Assembly: GCA_002451015.1 (NCBI GenBank)
Contig: DKBB01000349.1
Span: forward strand, 1 to 8,699
Origin: Acidobacteria bacterium UBA6911
GTDB lineage: Bacteria; Acidobacteriota; UBA6911
Direction of reading: 5' to 3'
Length of the DNA: 8,699 nt
The translations under genes and the position numbers were made by a program. The notes beneath the pieces are model-generated. The model saw only the letters and a list, made by a program, of their open reading frames with translations, did no database searches and had not been told where the DNA came from. Shown piece after piece: positions 1-5,534 of this stretch; positions within the stretch are counted from its first letter, which is position 1; every line of letters starts with the position of its first letter.

Positions 1-106
1 CTATGGCTTCGCCGAAGCGAACACAACATACGGAATGATTGGCATCAAAGTGTGGATCTATAAAGGCGAAGTTTTTGAAATGCAAAGACCTGAAAAAGGA
101 CGGTAG
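1..106 (+). CDS. rpsC: 30S ribosomal protein S3, C-terminal end (partial)
   Basis: Only the last 34 codons and the TAG stop (104-106) are in the window; the reading frame begins at base 2. The translation starts [20 protein letters not shown] and ends [14 protein letters not shown]. The stretch A-x-T-T-Y-G-x-I-G-(I/V)-K-V-W-I-(Y/F)-K-G-E is the well-known end of the S3 C-terminal domain. S3 lies on the 30S head, lines the mRNA entry tunnel and contributes to mRNA helicase activity. It sits directly before rplP, as in the S10 cluster of nearly all bacteria, with 18 bp between the genes. The N-terminal KH domain is outside the window. Identification is firm despite the truncation, because both sequence and context agree. 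Confidence 0.95.
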   Translation, partial: YGFAEANTTYGMIGIKVWIYKGEVFEMQRPEKGR

Positions 107-124
107 CTTCCAGGAGTACATCAA

Positions 125-543
<419 letters not shown>

Positions 544-547
<4 letters not shown>

Positions 548-735
548 AAGCTTCCAAGTTAAGGGATATGTCCCGGGAAGACCTGATCACAGAAGATTCC
601 GAACTGCGCATGCAACTGCTCAAGCTTCGCTTTCAGGCAGCTTCGGGACAACTGGAAAGTGCGCCGAAGATGAAGTCGATTCGACGGGATATTGCCCGTA
701 TAGCAACCGTTCTGAAAGAAATGGAAAGCAAATAA
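544..735 (+). CDS. rpmC: 50S ribosomal protein L29
   Basis: A 63-residue protein, [14 protein letters not shown]..., the normal size for L29. It is two predicted helices: the first contains [18 protein letters not shown] at about residues 21-38, the second is [18 protein letters not shown]29 lies beside the polypeptide exit on the 50S surface, next to L23, where it helps form the docking area for trigger factor and SRP. The frame is open back to an ATG at 499, but I choose 544: it has an AGGAGG at 534-539, matches the family N-terminus, and gives the ATGA overlap with the rplP stop. A 70-bp gap with 7-bp periodicity separates it from rpsQ. Confidence 0.96.
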
Positions 736-805
736 CACATTGAAATTAAAGATTCAGGATTAGACATTAATTTTGAATTTCCAGTCTCGATAGACCGAGG
801 GAATA
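736..805 (+). repeat. rpmC-rpsQ gap with ATT-phased heptads
   Basis: This AT-rich gap contains ATT at 745, 752, 759 and 766, exactly 7 bp apart, with four variable bases between each. Further AATT words occur at 769 and 776, again 7 bp apart but one base out of phase. The stretch looks like a decayed heptanucleotide tandem repeat. The rpsQ ribosome-binding site (GAGGG, 797-801) lies at the far end. TTGAAA at 740-745 could be read as a -35 box, but no good -10 follows at 16-18 bp. No function is assigned. Confidence 0.5.
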
Positions 806-1081
806 ATGGGAACTGAACAGAAAAGGGGAATCCGCAAAAGTCAGGTGGGCATCGTAACGAGCACCAAAATGGACAAGACGGTGGCTGTTGCTGTGGATCG
901 GCGTGTCCAGCACCGCCTGTATAAGAAGATCCTGCGGAGAACCTCGAAGTTTCTGGCGCACGATGAAAATAATGCATGCAAGGTTGGGGATCGCGTGCGA
1001 ATCGTAGAAACGCGTCCTCTGAGTGCGCGCAAGAGATGGCGGGTGGAAAAGGTCCTGGCCAGCGCCGCCACTGTGGATTAA
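806..1081 (+). CDS. rpsQ: 30S ribosomal protein S17
   Basis: A 91-residue protein with the S17 OB-fold pattern: GIVTSTKMDKTVAVAVDR near residues 15-32, then HRLYKKILRRTSKFLAHDE, then CKVGDRVRIVETRPLS and ARKRWRVEKVL near the end. GDxVxIxExRPLSxxKxWxV is the S17 signature. S17 binds 16S rRNA in the lower body of the 30S subunit and is a primary assembly protein. The ATG at 806 follows GAGGG (797-801) by 4 nt. The N-terminal MGTEQKRG tail is a little longer than in short homologues. In the classical arrangement this is the last gene of the S10 cluster; the 121-bp gap that follows fits that boundary. Confidence 0.97.
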   Translation: MGTEQKRGIRKSQVGIVTSTKMDKTVAVAVDRRVQHRLYKKILRRTSKFLAHDENNACKVGDRVRIVETRPLSARKRWRVEKVLASAATVD

Positions 1082-1202
1082 TTACGACCGGGCCATAGAC
1101 CCGGCAGACGGGGAATAAAAGATTTGTGACGGATAACGCAGAATTTGGAGCGGATCGATACACCGGCCGGCTGCGTGATGCGTCTTACGAAGTGGAGTCA
1201 TC
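1082..1202 (+). promoter_or_regulatory. S10/spc boundary gap, no clear promoter
   Basis: This 121-bp gap separates rpsQ from rplN, where E. coli has the spc promoter. I see a small hairpin just after the rpsQ stop (CCGGG 1088-1092, loop of 7, CCCGG 1100-1104) without a T run, so it is not a standard terminator. An imperfect direct repeat, ATTTGnnnCGGAT, occurs at 1122-1134 and 1143-1155, 21 bp apart. A palindrome, CCGGCCGG, lies at 1163-1170. The rplN ribosome-binding site is GGAG at 1194-1197. No -35/-10 pair convinced me, so a promoter here rests only on position. Confidence 0.35.
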
Positions 1203-1571
1203 ATGATACAGATGAGGACGATTTTGGATGTTGCGGACAATTCGGGTGCTCGAAAGATCTCCTGTATTCACGCACTGGGAAGTCAGGTCGGGCGTGTTGC
1301 GAGTCTGGGAGATGTCATCACCGCAAACGTGAAGGAAGCCTCTCCGGACGGTACTGTAAAAAAAGGCCAGGTGGTCAAGGCAGTAATCGTACGAACGCGG
1401 AAAGAATATCGACGCAAAGACGGTTCCTACATTCGGTTTGACGACAATGCCGCCGTTCTTATCAACGATCAGAAAGAACCCATCGGGACGCGCGTTTTCG
1501 GCCCGGTCAGTCGGGAGTTGAGAGAAAAAAACTTTTTGAAGATCGTTTCGCTGGCGCCAGAAGTGCTGTAG
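1203..1571 (+). CDS. rplN: 50S ribosomal protein L14
   Basis: A 122-residue protein, exactly the usual L14 length. It starts [19 protein letters not shown], matching the family pattern MIQxxTxLxVADNSGA, and ends [20 protein letters not shown] followed by VSLAPEVL, as in nearly all bacterial L14s. L14 is a five-stranded beta-barrel at the 50S face that contacts the 30S subunit through bridges B5 and B8, and it is the docking site of RsfS. The ATG at 1203 follows GGAG (1194-1197) by 5 nt and preserves the family N-terminus; the next in-frame ATG at 1212 would remove it. This is the first gene of the spc cluster. There is no sign of damage. Confidence 0.98.
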   Translation: MIQMRTILDVADNSGARKISCIHALGSQVGRVASLGDVITANVKEASPDGTVKKGQVVKAVIVRTRKEYRRKDGSYIRFDDNAAVLINDQKEPIGTRVFGPVSRELREKNFLKIVSLAPEVL

Positions 1572-1596
1572 CAGCGGTTAAGCGAGGAAGAATCCG

Positions 1597-1923
1597 ATGC
1601 CCAGAGTGCAGATTAAGAAAAACGACATGGTTTACGTGCTGTCCGGAAAAGACCGGGGCAAGACAGGCAAGGTCCTGAAGGTATTTGTTGATAAGAATAA
1701 GGCTGTTATTGAAGGGATAAATCAGATCCAGAAGCATACTCGGCCTAATCCGCAAAAGAATATAAAAGGGGGCATTCTGCCGAAGGAATCGCCTATCCAT
1801 TTATCCAACCTTATGGTTGTCTGTAAGCGCTGCAACAAACATTCGCGTATTGGTTTCAGCGTTATGCCGGACGGCCGCAAGGCCAGGGTATGCAAAAGCT
1901 GTAATGAGCTTTTGGATGAATAG
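1597..1923 (+). CDS. rplX: 50S ribosomal protein L24, zinc-motif form
   Basis: A 108-residue protein. The N-terminal KOW motif is clear: [20 protein letters not shown] (residues 7-26), followed by NxVIEGINxxxKHxRPxxxxxxGGI. L24 is one of the two proteins that start 50S assembly and it sits near the exit tunnel. The C-terminal part carries VCKRCN (Cys76, Cys79) and [10 protein letters not shown] (Cys99, Cys102), a full four-cysteine zinc ribbon. Some bacteria keep this ribbon and others, such as E. coli, lack it. The ATG at 1597 has GAGGAAG at 1584-1590, 6 nt upstream. It lies 25 bp after rplN and 17 bp before rplE. Confidence 0.97.
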   Translation: MPRVQIKKNDMVYVLSGKDRGKTGKVLKVFVDKNKAVIEGINQIQKHTRPNPQKNIKGGILPKESPIHLSNLMVVCKRCNKHSRIGFSVMPDGRKARVCKSCNELLDE

Positions 1924-1940
1924 GTTGGAAAGGTCAGATA

Positions 1941-2492
1941 ATGAGTAGATTACGGGAGTTGTACAAAAAGGAAGCCGTCCCTGCCTTGATCAAACAGTTC
2001 GGGTATAAAAACGTCATGGCAGCCCCCAAACTGGTCAAGATCAACGTAAATATGGGATTGGGTGAAGCCATATCCAATGCCAAAGTGCTTGATACGGCTG
2101 CCGATGAACTGGCTACGATTACCGGACAGCATGCCGTAGTAACAAAGGCTAAGAAATCGATTGCAGCCTTCAAGCTGCGCCAGGGAATGCCCATCGGTGT
2201 AACGGTCACACTGCGTGGCGATCGGATGTTCGAATTTCTGGATCGTCTTATAAGTATCGCACTTCCGCGTGTCAGGGATTTCAGGGGGATTTCACCGAAA
2301 GCCTTTGATGGACGCGGCAATTATACCCTTGGGCTGCGCGACCAACTTATTTTCCCTGAAATTGACTATAGTAAGGCGGATAAAGCGCGCGGAATGAATA
2401 TCACGATCGTTACGACCGCAAAGTCGGACGATGAGGCGTTTGAACTTTTAAAAATTCTTGGGTTGCCCTTTGCGAAACGGGGGCAGCAATAA
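1941..2492 (+). CDS. rplE: 50S ribosomal protein L5
   Basis: A 183-residue protein, close to the usual 178-185. Recognisable blocks are LKEL-like [16 protein letters not shown] at the start, [15 protein letters not shown] (about 29-43), [20 protein letters not shown] (about 61-80), [40 protein letters not shown] and the [14 protein letters not shown] block near the end. L5 binds 5S rRNA with L18 and forms bridge B1b to S13, close to P-site tRNA. The ATG at 1941 follows GGAAAGGT (1927-1934) by 6 nt. In E. coli S8 represses the spc operon at the rplX-rplE junction; I could not recognise a clear copy of that binding site here. Confidence 0.98.
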   Translation: MSRLRELYKKEAVPALIKQFGYKNVMAAPKLVKINVNMGLGEAISNAKVLDTAADELATITGQHAVVTKAKKSIAAFKLRQGMPIGVTVTLRGDRMFEFLDRLISIALPRVRDFRGISPKAFDGRGNYTLGLRDQLIFPEIDYSKADKARGMNITIVTTAKSDDEAFELLKILGLPFAKRGQQ

Positions 2493-2500
2493 GGAACCCA

Positions 2501-2520
2501 GTCCGACCCGCAGGGCGGAC
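2501..2520 (+). other. Hairpin between rplE and rpsN
   Basis: GTCCG (2501-2505), a single A, then CCC, a three-base GCA loop, GGG and CGGAC (2516-2520) make an eight-pair GC-rich stem with one bulged base. It lies 9 nt after the rplE stop and ends 13 nt before the rpsN ribosome-binding site (GGGAG 2534-2538). There is no T run, so it is unlikely to be an intrinsic terminator. It might stabilise the message or shield the ends of neighbouring cistrons, which is inference. Confidence 0.5.
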
Positions 2521-2543
2521 CGGAACTGCTGACGGGAGTTATT

Positions 2544-2729
2544 GTGGCAAGAAATTGTATGAAAGCAAAAGCCAGACGGACGCCCAAATTTTCAGTGCGG
2601 GCGCACAACCGATGCCTGCGTTGTGGACGTCCACGCGGATATTACCGGAAGTTCCAGCTTTGCCGACTCTGCTTCCGGGATCTGGCGCTGGCGGGTGAAA
2701 TACCCGGAGTAACAAAATCGAGCTGGTAG
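2544..2729 (+). CDS. rpsN: 30S ribosomal protein S14, type Z (zinc-binding)
   Basis: A 61-residue protein, the exact length of the short zinc-binding S14 (often called rpsN1 or rpsZ). The translation starts [20 protein letters not shown], continues with [20 protein letters not shown], and ends IPGVTKSSW. The zinc ligands are Cys24, Cys27, Cys40 and Cys43. S14 sits in the 30S head, joins late in assembly, and stabilises the A-site region. The start is GTG at 2544, supported by GGGAG at 2534-2538 with a 5-nt spacer and by the family N-terminus. Having this short form between rplE and rpsH is standard in Firmicutes and many deep-branching Gram-negative phyla, while gamma-proteobacteria have a longer zinc-free form. 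Confidence 0.97.
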   Translation: MARNCMKAKARRTPKFSVRAHNRCLRCGRPRGYYRKFQLCRLCFRDLALAGEIPGVTKSSW

Positions 2730-2784
2730 TCGAAATAAAAAAGTAGTGCAAACCAATCCCGAGTGCATCCGCCGGGGATGGAAA

Positions 2785-2801
2785 CCAATTAGTATTGGGA
2801 G
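2785..2801 (+). promoter_or_regulatory. rpsH: Hairpin touching the rpsH ribosome-binding site
   Basis: CCAAT (2785-2789), a four-base TAGT loop and ATTGG (2794-2798) form a perfect 5-bp inverted repeat. The last two bases overlap GGGAG (2797-2801), the Shine-Dalgarno sequence 6 nt before the rpsH ATG at 2808. Just upstream, CATCC (2766-2770) and GGATG (2776-2780) form another 5-bp hairpin. S8 is the known autorepressor of this operon in E. coli, so a structure over its own start could be regulatory. The stem is short and this is inference only. Confidence 0.35.
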
Positions 2802-2807
2802 TTGATT

Positions 2808-3203
2808 ATGACCATGACCGATCCTGTGTCCGATCTTCTGACGCGGATTCGAAATGCCTGTAATGCAAAACACGAAACTGTAGATATACCCTCATCGAAG
2901 ATGAAGCTGGAAATTGCGCGGATCATGAAGCAAGAGGGGTATATTTCCGGTTTTACTTATATGCAGGACAACAAACAGGGTGTTATCCGTATTCAGTTGA
3001 AATATGCAGGGAAAAATGCCGTAATCTCGTCTCTCGAACGAATCAGTCGTCCGGGGTGCAGAGTCTATGTCGGAAAATCCGAGATTCCTCCCATTATAGG
3101 CGGATTGGGAATCTGCATTATGTCGACGTCTCAGGGGATTTTAACCGGGAAACAGGCTCAGGAGAAAGGGTTGGGCGGAGAGGTGCTCTGCGCCATAAGT
3201 TAG
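2808..3203 (+). CDS. rpsH: 30S ribosomal protein S8
   Basis: A 131-residue protein, against about 130 for the family. It starts MTMTDPVSDLLTRIRNACNA, the classic S8 beginning (DPIADxLTRIRNA), and ends with GGLGICIMSTSQGILTGKQA and a GGEVLC block, matching the S8 C-terminal RNA-binding signature. S8 is a primary binder of 16S rRNA helix 21 in the central domain and, in E. coli, the translational repressor of the spc operon. The frame opens earlier (TTG at 2802), but ATG 2808 is preferred: GGGAG (2797-2801) is 6 nt upstream and other S8 proteins start M-x-M-x-D-P. ATG 2814 would also be in frame but removes part of the family N-terminus. Confidence 0.97.
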   Translation: MTMTDPVSDLLTRIRNACNAKHETVDIPSSKMKLEIARIMKQEGYISGFTYMQDNKQGVIRIQLKYAGKNAVISSLERISRPGCRVYVGKSEIPPIIGGLGICIMSTSQGILTGKQAQEKGLGGEVLCAIS

Positions 3204-3239
3204 CGGGCGTTCTGGGGTGTCTCATATGAAAGGTGTTTT

Positions 3240-3800
3240 ATGTCGCGAATAGGTAATAAACCGATCAGGGTGCCGGACGGCGTCAAGGTGGTGGTCGGTG
3301 ACGGACGGTTGGAAGTCGAATGCAAGAACCAGAAACTTACCGCCCCAATACCGCCCGGAATCCGTTTTGAATTGACCGGGGATACATTGACGGCCATAAG
3401 GGAATCGGATGAAAAACCGTATCCGGGATATCACGGACTGGCCCGGTCTCTGGCCGCGAACTGCATAACAGGCGTCAGTGAAGGCTTTTCCAAAAGCCTG
3501 GACCTGGTCGGGATCGGATACAAAGTCGATGTCAAACCGAAAACGATCGTGCTTTCTCTCGGCTATTCCCACCCCATAGAGTTCCCAATTCCACCGGGAA
3601 TCACTATGAAAGTGGAAAGACAGCCGCGTACTATACAGAATTATGTCGGCACCATTATCATTTCCGGGCCGGACAAGCAGATGGTGGGGCAGGTGGCCGC
3701 AGACATACGATCTCTGAAAAAACCGGATGCTTACAAAGGAAAAGGACTCCGCTATTCGGGTGAAATGGTTCGTACCAAGGTCGGCAAGAAGGGTGCATAA
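3240..3800 (+). CDS. rplF: 50S ribosomal protein L6
   Basis: A 186-residue protein, slightly above the usual 176-182. It starts [19 protein letters not shown], a near-universal L6 N-terminus. The two tandem L6 domains are visible: residues 1-80, with [20 protein letters not shown] linking to the second, and residues 82-186, with [14 protein letters not shown] and the C-terminal signature [20 protein letters not shown]6 sits at the base of the L7/L12 stalk near the sarcin-ricin loop and influences elongation factor binding. The ATG at 3240 follows AAAGGTG (3229-3235) by 4 nt. Its TAA (3798-3800) shares one base with the rplR ATG (TAATG), so the two are probably translated in a coupled way. Confidence 0.98.
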   Translation: MSRIGNKPIRVPDGVKVVVGDGRLEVECKNQKLTAPIPPGIRFELTGDTLTAIRESDEKPYPGYHGLARSLAANCITGVSEGFSKSLDLVGIGYKVDVKPKTIVLSLGYSHPIEFPIPPGITMKVERQPRTIQNYVGTIIISGPDKQMVGQVAADIRSLKKPDAYKGKGLRYSGEMVRTKVGKKGA

Positions 3801-4168
3801 TGATTACTTCAATAGATCGTTCAAAAGAGCGGCATAGAATTCACAAGCGAATACGCGCGAAAATTTCTGGAAGTTCCTCACGGCCGAGGCTTTGCGTTTT
3901 TCGAAGCCTGAAAAACATGTATGCGCAGGTTATCGATGATTCCGAAGGGAAAACTTTGGCTGCCGCTTCTACGGCGGAACAAGAAATTAAAGGCGATTTG
4001 AAAAAAACGAGTAATATCGAGGCTTCGAAGCTCCTGGGCAAGAAAATCGCGGAGCGGGCCAAGGCCAAAGGGATTGAAACGGTGGTTTTTGACCGTGGTG
4101 GGTATTTGTATCATGGCCGCGTCAAAGCGGTTGCCGAAGCGGCCAGGGAATCGGGATTGAAATTCTAG
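3800..4168 (+). CDS. rplR: 50S ribosomal protein L18
   Basis: A 122-residue protein, typical for L18. Blocks seen are [18 protein letters not shown] near the N-terminus, then [20 protein letters not shown], followed by KTLAAAST, then [40 protein letters not shown] and the end ESGLKF. L18 binds 5S rRNA together with L5 and anchors it in the central protuberance. The ATG at 3800 overlaps the rplF stop by one base, and AAGGGTG at 3789-3795 serves as its ribosome-binding site. The following gap to rpsE is 68 bp and is filled by an inverted heptad repeat. Confidence 0.97.
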   Translation: MITSIDRSKERHRIHKRIRAKISGSSSRPRLCVFRSLKNMYAQVIDDSEGKTLAAASTAEQEIKGDLKKTSNIEASKLLGKKIAERAKAKGIETVVFDRGGYLYHGRVKAVAEAARESGLKF

Positions 4169-4172
4169 CATG

Positions 4173-4226
4173 CAGTTGAGAGTTGACAGTAGGCAGTGAC
4201 TCAATACTGCCAACTGCTTACTGATT
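4173..4226 (+). repeat. Inverted heptad-repeat element, rplR-rpsE gap
   Basis: The left arm has CAGT at 4173, GAGT at 4180, and CAGT at 4187 and 4194, each exactly 7 bp from the last. The right arm has ACTG at 4206, 4213 and 4220, again with a 7-bp step. CAGT and ACTG are reverse complements, so the arms pair: CAGTAGGCAGT (4187-4197) faces ACTGCCAACTG (4206-4216) with one mismatch in 11, around an 8-base loop. The element starts 4 bp after the rplR stop and ends before the rpsE ribosome-binding site. It looks like a non-coding, structured, short tandem repeat. There is no T run to suggest a terminator. Confidence 0.7.
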
Positions 4227-4227
4227 T

Positions 4228-4233
4228 GGAGGA
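4228..4233 (+). promoter_or_regulatory. rpsE: rpsE ribosome-binding site (fixes a TTG start)
   Basis: GGAGGA lies 3-4 nt before TTG at 4237. There is no in-frame ATG near the expected N-terminus of S5, so this strong Shine-Dalgarno sequence decides the TTG start. It lies immediately after the last heptad of the preceding repeat, so the repeat has not displaced it. Confidence 0.8.
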
Positions 4234-4236
4234 AGC

Positions 4237-4731
4237 TTGGACAAGAACGAACCGAATGCGCAGGAATTTGTTGATCAGGTTGTTTCCATCAACCGTGTGA
4301 CCAAGGTGGTTAAGGGTGGAAAAAATCTGAGTTTCAGCGCTCTGGTGGTGGTCGGCGATCAGAACGGGCAGGTCGGGTATGGCATGGGTAAGGCGAAGGA
4401 AGTTCCCCAGGCCATTCGGAAGGGAGTCGAGCAGGCGCGCAAGAACATGATACGCGTTCCCCTCAAAGGTCGAACGATTCCCCACTTTATTCTTGGCCGC
4501 TATGGCGCAGGGCGCGTAGTACTCAAACCAGCAGCCGAAGGAACCGGCGTTATCGCAGGCGGAGCCGTTCGGGCGGTTGTTCAGTCCGCCGGGATTGCCA
4601 ATATTCTTACGAAATCGATCGGCACCACCAATCCTCATAATGTAGTGAAAGCCACATTCGAAGGACTGAAAAACCTGAAAGAGCCCGTTAAAATCGCCAA
4701 GCTGCGGAACAAACAGGTCGAGGAATTGTAA
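4237..4731 (+). CDS. rpsE: 30S ribosomal protein S5
   Basis: A 164-residue protein, within the usual 155-175. The N-terminal double-stranded RNA-binding domain shows [20 protein letters not shown] (about 12-31), then [20 protein letters not shown] and [12 protein letters not shown]. The C-terminal domain shows [40 protein letters not shown] and a LKNLKEP-like end. S5 lines the mRNA entry pore with S3 and S4 and affects decoding accuracy; ram and spectinomycin-resistance mutations map here in E. coli. The start is TTG at 4237, supported by GGAGGA at 4228-4233 and by the lack of any suitable ATG. rpmD follows after only 3 bp. Confidence 0.97.
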   Translation: MDKNEPNAQEFVDQVVSINRVTKVVKGGKNLSFSALVVVGDQNGQVGYGMGKAKEVPQAIRKGVEQARKNMIRVPLKGRTIPHFILGRYGAGRVVLKPAAEGTGVIAGGAVRAVVQSAGIANILTKSIGTTNPHNVVKATFEGLKNLKEPVKIAKLRNKQVEEL

Positions 4732-4734
4732 TCG

Positions 4735-4947
4735 ATGGCAACAAAAAAGAAAGCGGCGAAAAAATCCGGAGCAACATTGACCCTCCAGTATTTCAAGAGT
4801 GGTATCGGCGCACCGGAAAAGCACAAGCTGGTTTTAAAAAGTCTTGGGTTTAAACGTCTTAATCAGATTGTAACCCGGATCGATACCCCTGCGGTTCGCG
4901 GAATGGTTGCACAAGTGCCTCACCTGGTTAAGGTTATCGATCGGTAG
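4735..4947 (+). CDS. rpmD: 50S ribosomal protein L30
   Basis: A 70-residue protein; most bacterial L30s are 58-62. The core begins about residue 14 with LTLQYFKSGIGAPEKHKLVL and continues KSLGFKRLNQIVTRIDTPAV, RGMVAQVPHLVKVID, which fits L30 (typical features are S-x-I-G, L-x-x-L-G-L, and R-G-M-x-x-x-V-x-H-L-V). The extra length is a lysine-rich N-terminal tail, MATKKKAAKKSG, that probably contacts rRNA. L30 is a small peripheral 50S protein that some lineages have lost. The ATG at 4735 lies 3 bp after the rpsE stop, with GAGGAA at 4720-4725 inside the end of rpsE. The TAG stop lies in the loop of a perfect hairpin. Confidence 0.94.
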   Translation: MATKKKAAKKSGATLTLQYFKSGIGAPEKHKLVLKSLGFKRLNQIVTRIDTPAVRGMVAQVPHLVKVIDR

Positions 4948-4990
4948 CGATCGGGCACCTGTCGATTTTCAGTCGGCGGTTGCTACCGAT
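4938..4990 (+). promoter_or_regulatory. Alternative hairpins at rpmD stop / rplO leader
   Basis: Two mutually exclusive structures can form. First, CGATCG at 4938-4943 and again at 4948-4953 flank GTAG, so the rpmD TAG stop lies in a four-base loop of a 6-bp stem. Second, ATCGGTAGC at 4940-4948 is a perfect reverse complement of GCTACCGAT at 4982-4990, and the RNA pairing extends inwards to 4953/4977 with two G-U pairs, 14 pairs in all, around a 23-nt loop. The rplO ribosome-binding site (AAGGG, 5004-5008) is downstream of both. Whether either folds in the cell, or affects L15 translation, is not known. Confidence 0.5.
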
Positions 4991-5017
4991 GGCTCCGTTT
5001 CATAAGGGCATATTACT

Positions 5018-5464
5018 ATGTTGAGCATTAATACATTAAAACCGGCCAAGGGAGCGAATCGCTCCAAAAAGCGTGTCGGAAGAGGCATGGGTTCCGGACA
5101 CGGTAAAACGGCGACTCGAGGCTCCAATGGGCAGCTCTCCAGATCCGGTGCGAGTATCCGACCCGGATTCGAGGGGGGGCAGATGCCGTTGCATCGCCGT
5201 CTGCCGAAACGGGGTTTCAATAATATTTTCCGCAAGGAATACCAGGCCGTCAACCTGGACAGACTGGCCGGATTTGAGGCGGATGCCAAGATAGATCCAG
5301 CCGCCATGAAGGAACGCGGCCTAGTAAAAAATCTCCGAAGCGAAATAAAGGTTCTCGGCGGGGGCGAGTTGAAACATGCCATCCACGTCCGTGCCCACAA
5401 GTTCAGCAAAAGCGCTGTGGAGAAGATTGAGAAAGCAGGCGGTTCTATTGAAGTGATCGCATAG
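5018..5464 (+). CDS. rplO: 50S ribosomal protein L15
   Basis: A 148-residue protein, the usual length. The N-terminal extension is typical: LKPAKGANRSKKRVGRGMGS, then GHGKTATRG and GFEGGQMPLHRRLPKRGF (about 50-67), a glycine- and arginine-rich tail that threads into 23S rRNA. The globular domain ends with LGGGELKHAIHVRAHKFSKS and AVEKIEKAGGSIEVI, which match the L15/L18e fold end. L15 is a late-stage 50S assembly protein next to the central protuberance. The ATG at 5018 follows AAGGG (5004-5008) by 9 nt. A run of seven G's sits inside GFEGGQ near 5172, and the frame is intact across it. It precedes secY, as in most spc clusters. Confidence 0.98.
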   Translation: MLSINTLKPAKGANRSKKRVGRGMGSGHGKTATRGSNGQLSRSGASIRPGFEGGQMPLHRRLPKRGFNNIFRKEYQAVNLDRLAGFEADAKIDPAAMKERGLVKNLRSEIKVLGGGELKHAIHVRAHKFSKSAVEKIEKAGGSIEVIA

Positions 5465-5495
5465 CGGATATTTGCGGTTGATAGCAGTTCTTTTC

Positions 5496-5525
5496 GATCT
5501 GGGGCCCGTGGGGCGCCGGGAGATC
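5496..5525 (+). promoter_or_regulatory. secY: GC-rich hairpin over the secY ribosome-binding site
   Basis: GATCT (5496-5500) pairs with AGATC (5521-5525). Inside it, CCCG (5505-5508) pairs with CGGG (5517-5520), leaving a GGGG bulge on the left and an 8-base loop. The only Shine-Dalgarno-like word before secY, GGGAG at 5518-5522, lies in the right arm and is 12 nt from the ATG, an unusually long spacing. Folding would hide it. This could tune SecY output relative to the ribosomal proteins, which is inference. Confidence 0.4.
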
Positions 5526-5534
5526 TGAGACACG

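Noticed and set aside
740..769. TTGAAA at 740-745 as a -35 box of a promoter before rpsQ
   Set aside because: No acceptable -10 hexamer at 16-18 bp; the region is better described by its 7-bp periodicity.
1088..1104. CCGGG/CCCGG hairpin after rpsQ as an intrinsic terminator
   Set aside because: Only 5 bp with a 7-base loop and no following T run; transcription must also continue or restart for rplN.
633..1163. Long minus-strand open frame (176 codons) across rpmC-rpsQ-rplN junction
   Set aside because: It runs antisense through rpmC and rpsQ, has no recognisable motif, and the plus-strand genes are certain. It is a chance frame.
1145..1441. Plus-strand frame of 98 codons overlapping the start of rplN
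   Set aside because: Out of frame with L14, low-information composition; the L14 frame is certain.
4169..4236. CRISPR or insertion-sequence remnant in the rplR-rpsE gap
   Set aside because: The repeat unit is 7 bp with no spacers, no terminal inverted repeats with target duplication, and no transposase frame.
4201..4824. Minus-strand frame of 207 codons opposite rpsE and rpmD
   Set aside because: Fully antisense to two certain ribosomal genes, with no domain pattern and cysteine/phenylalanine-rich composition typical of shadow frames.
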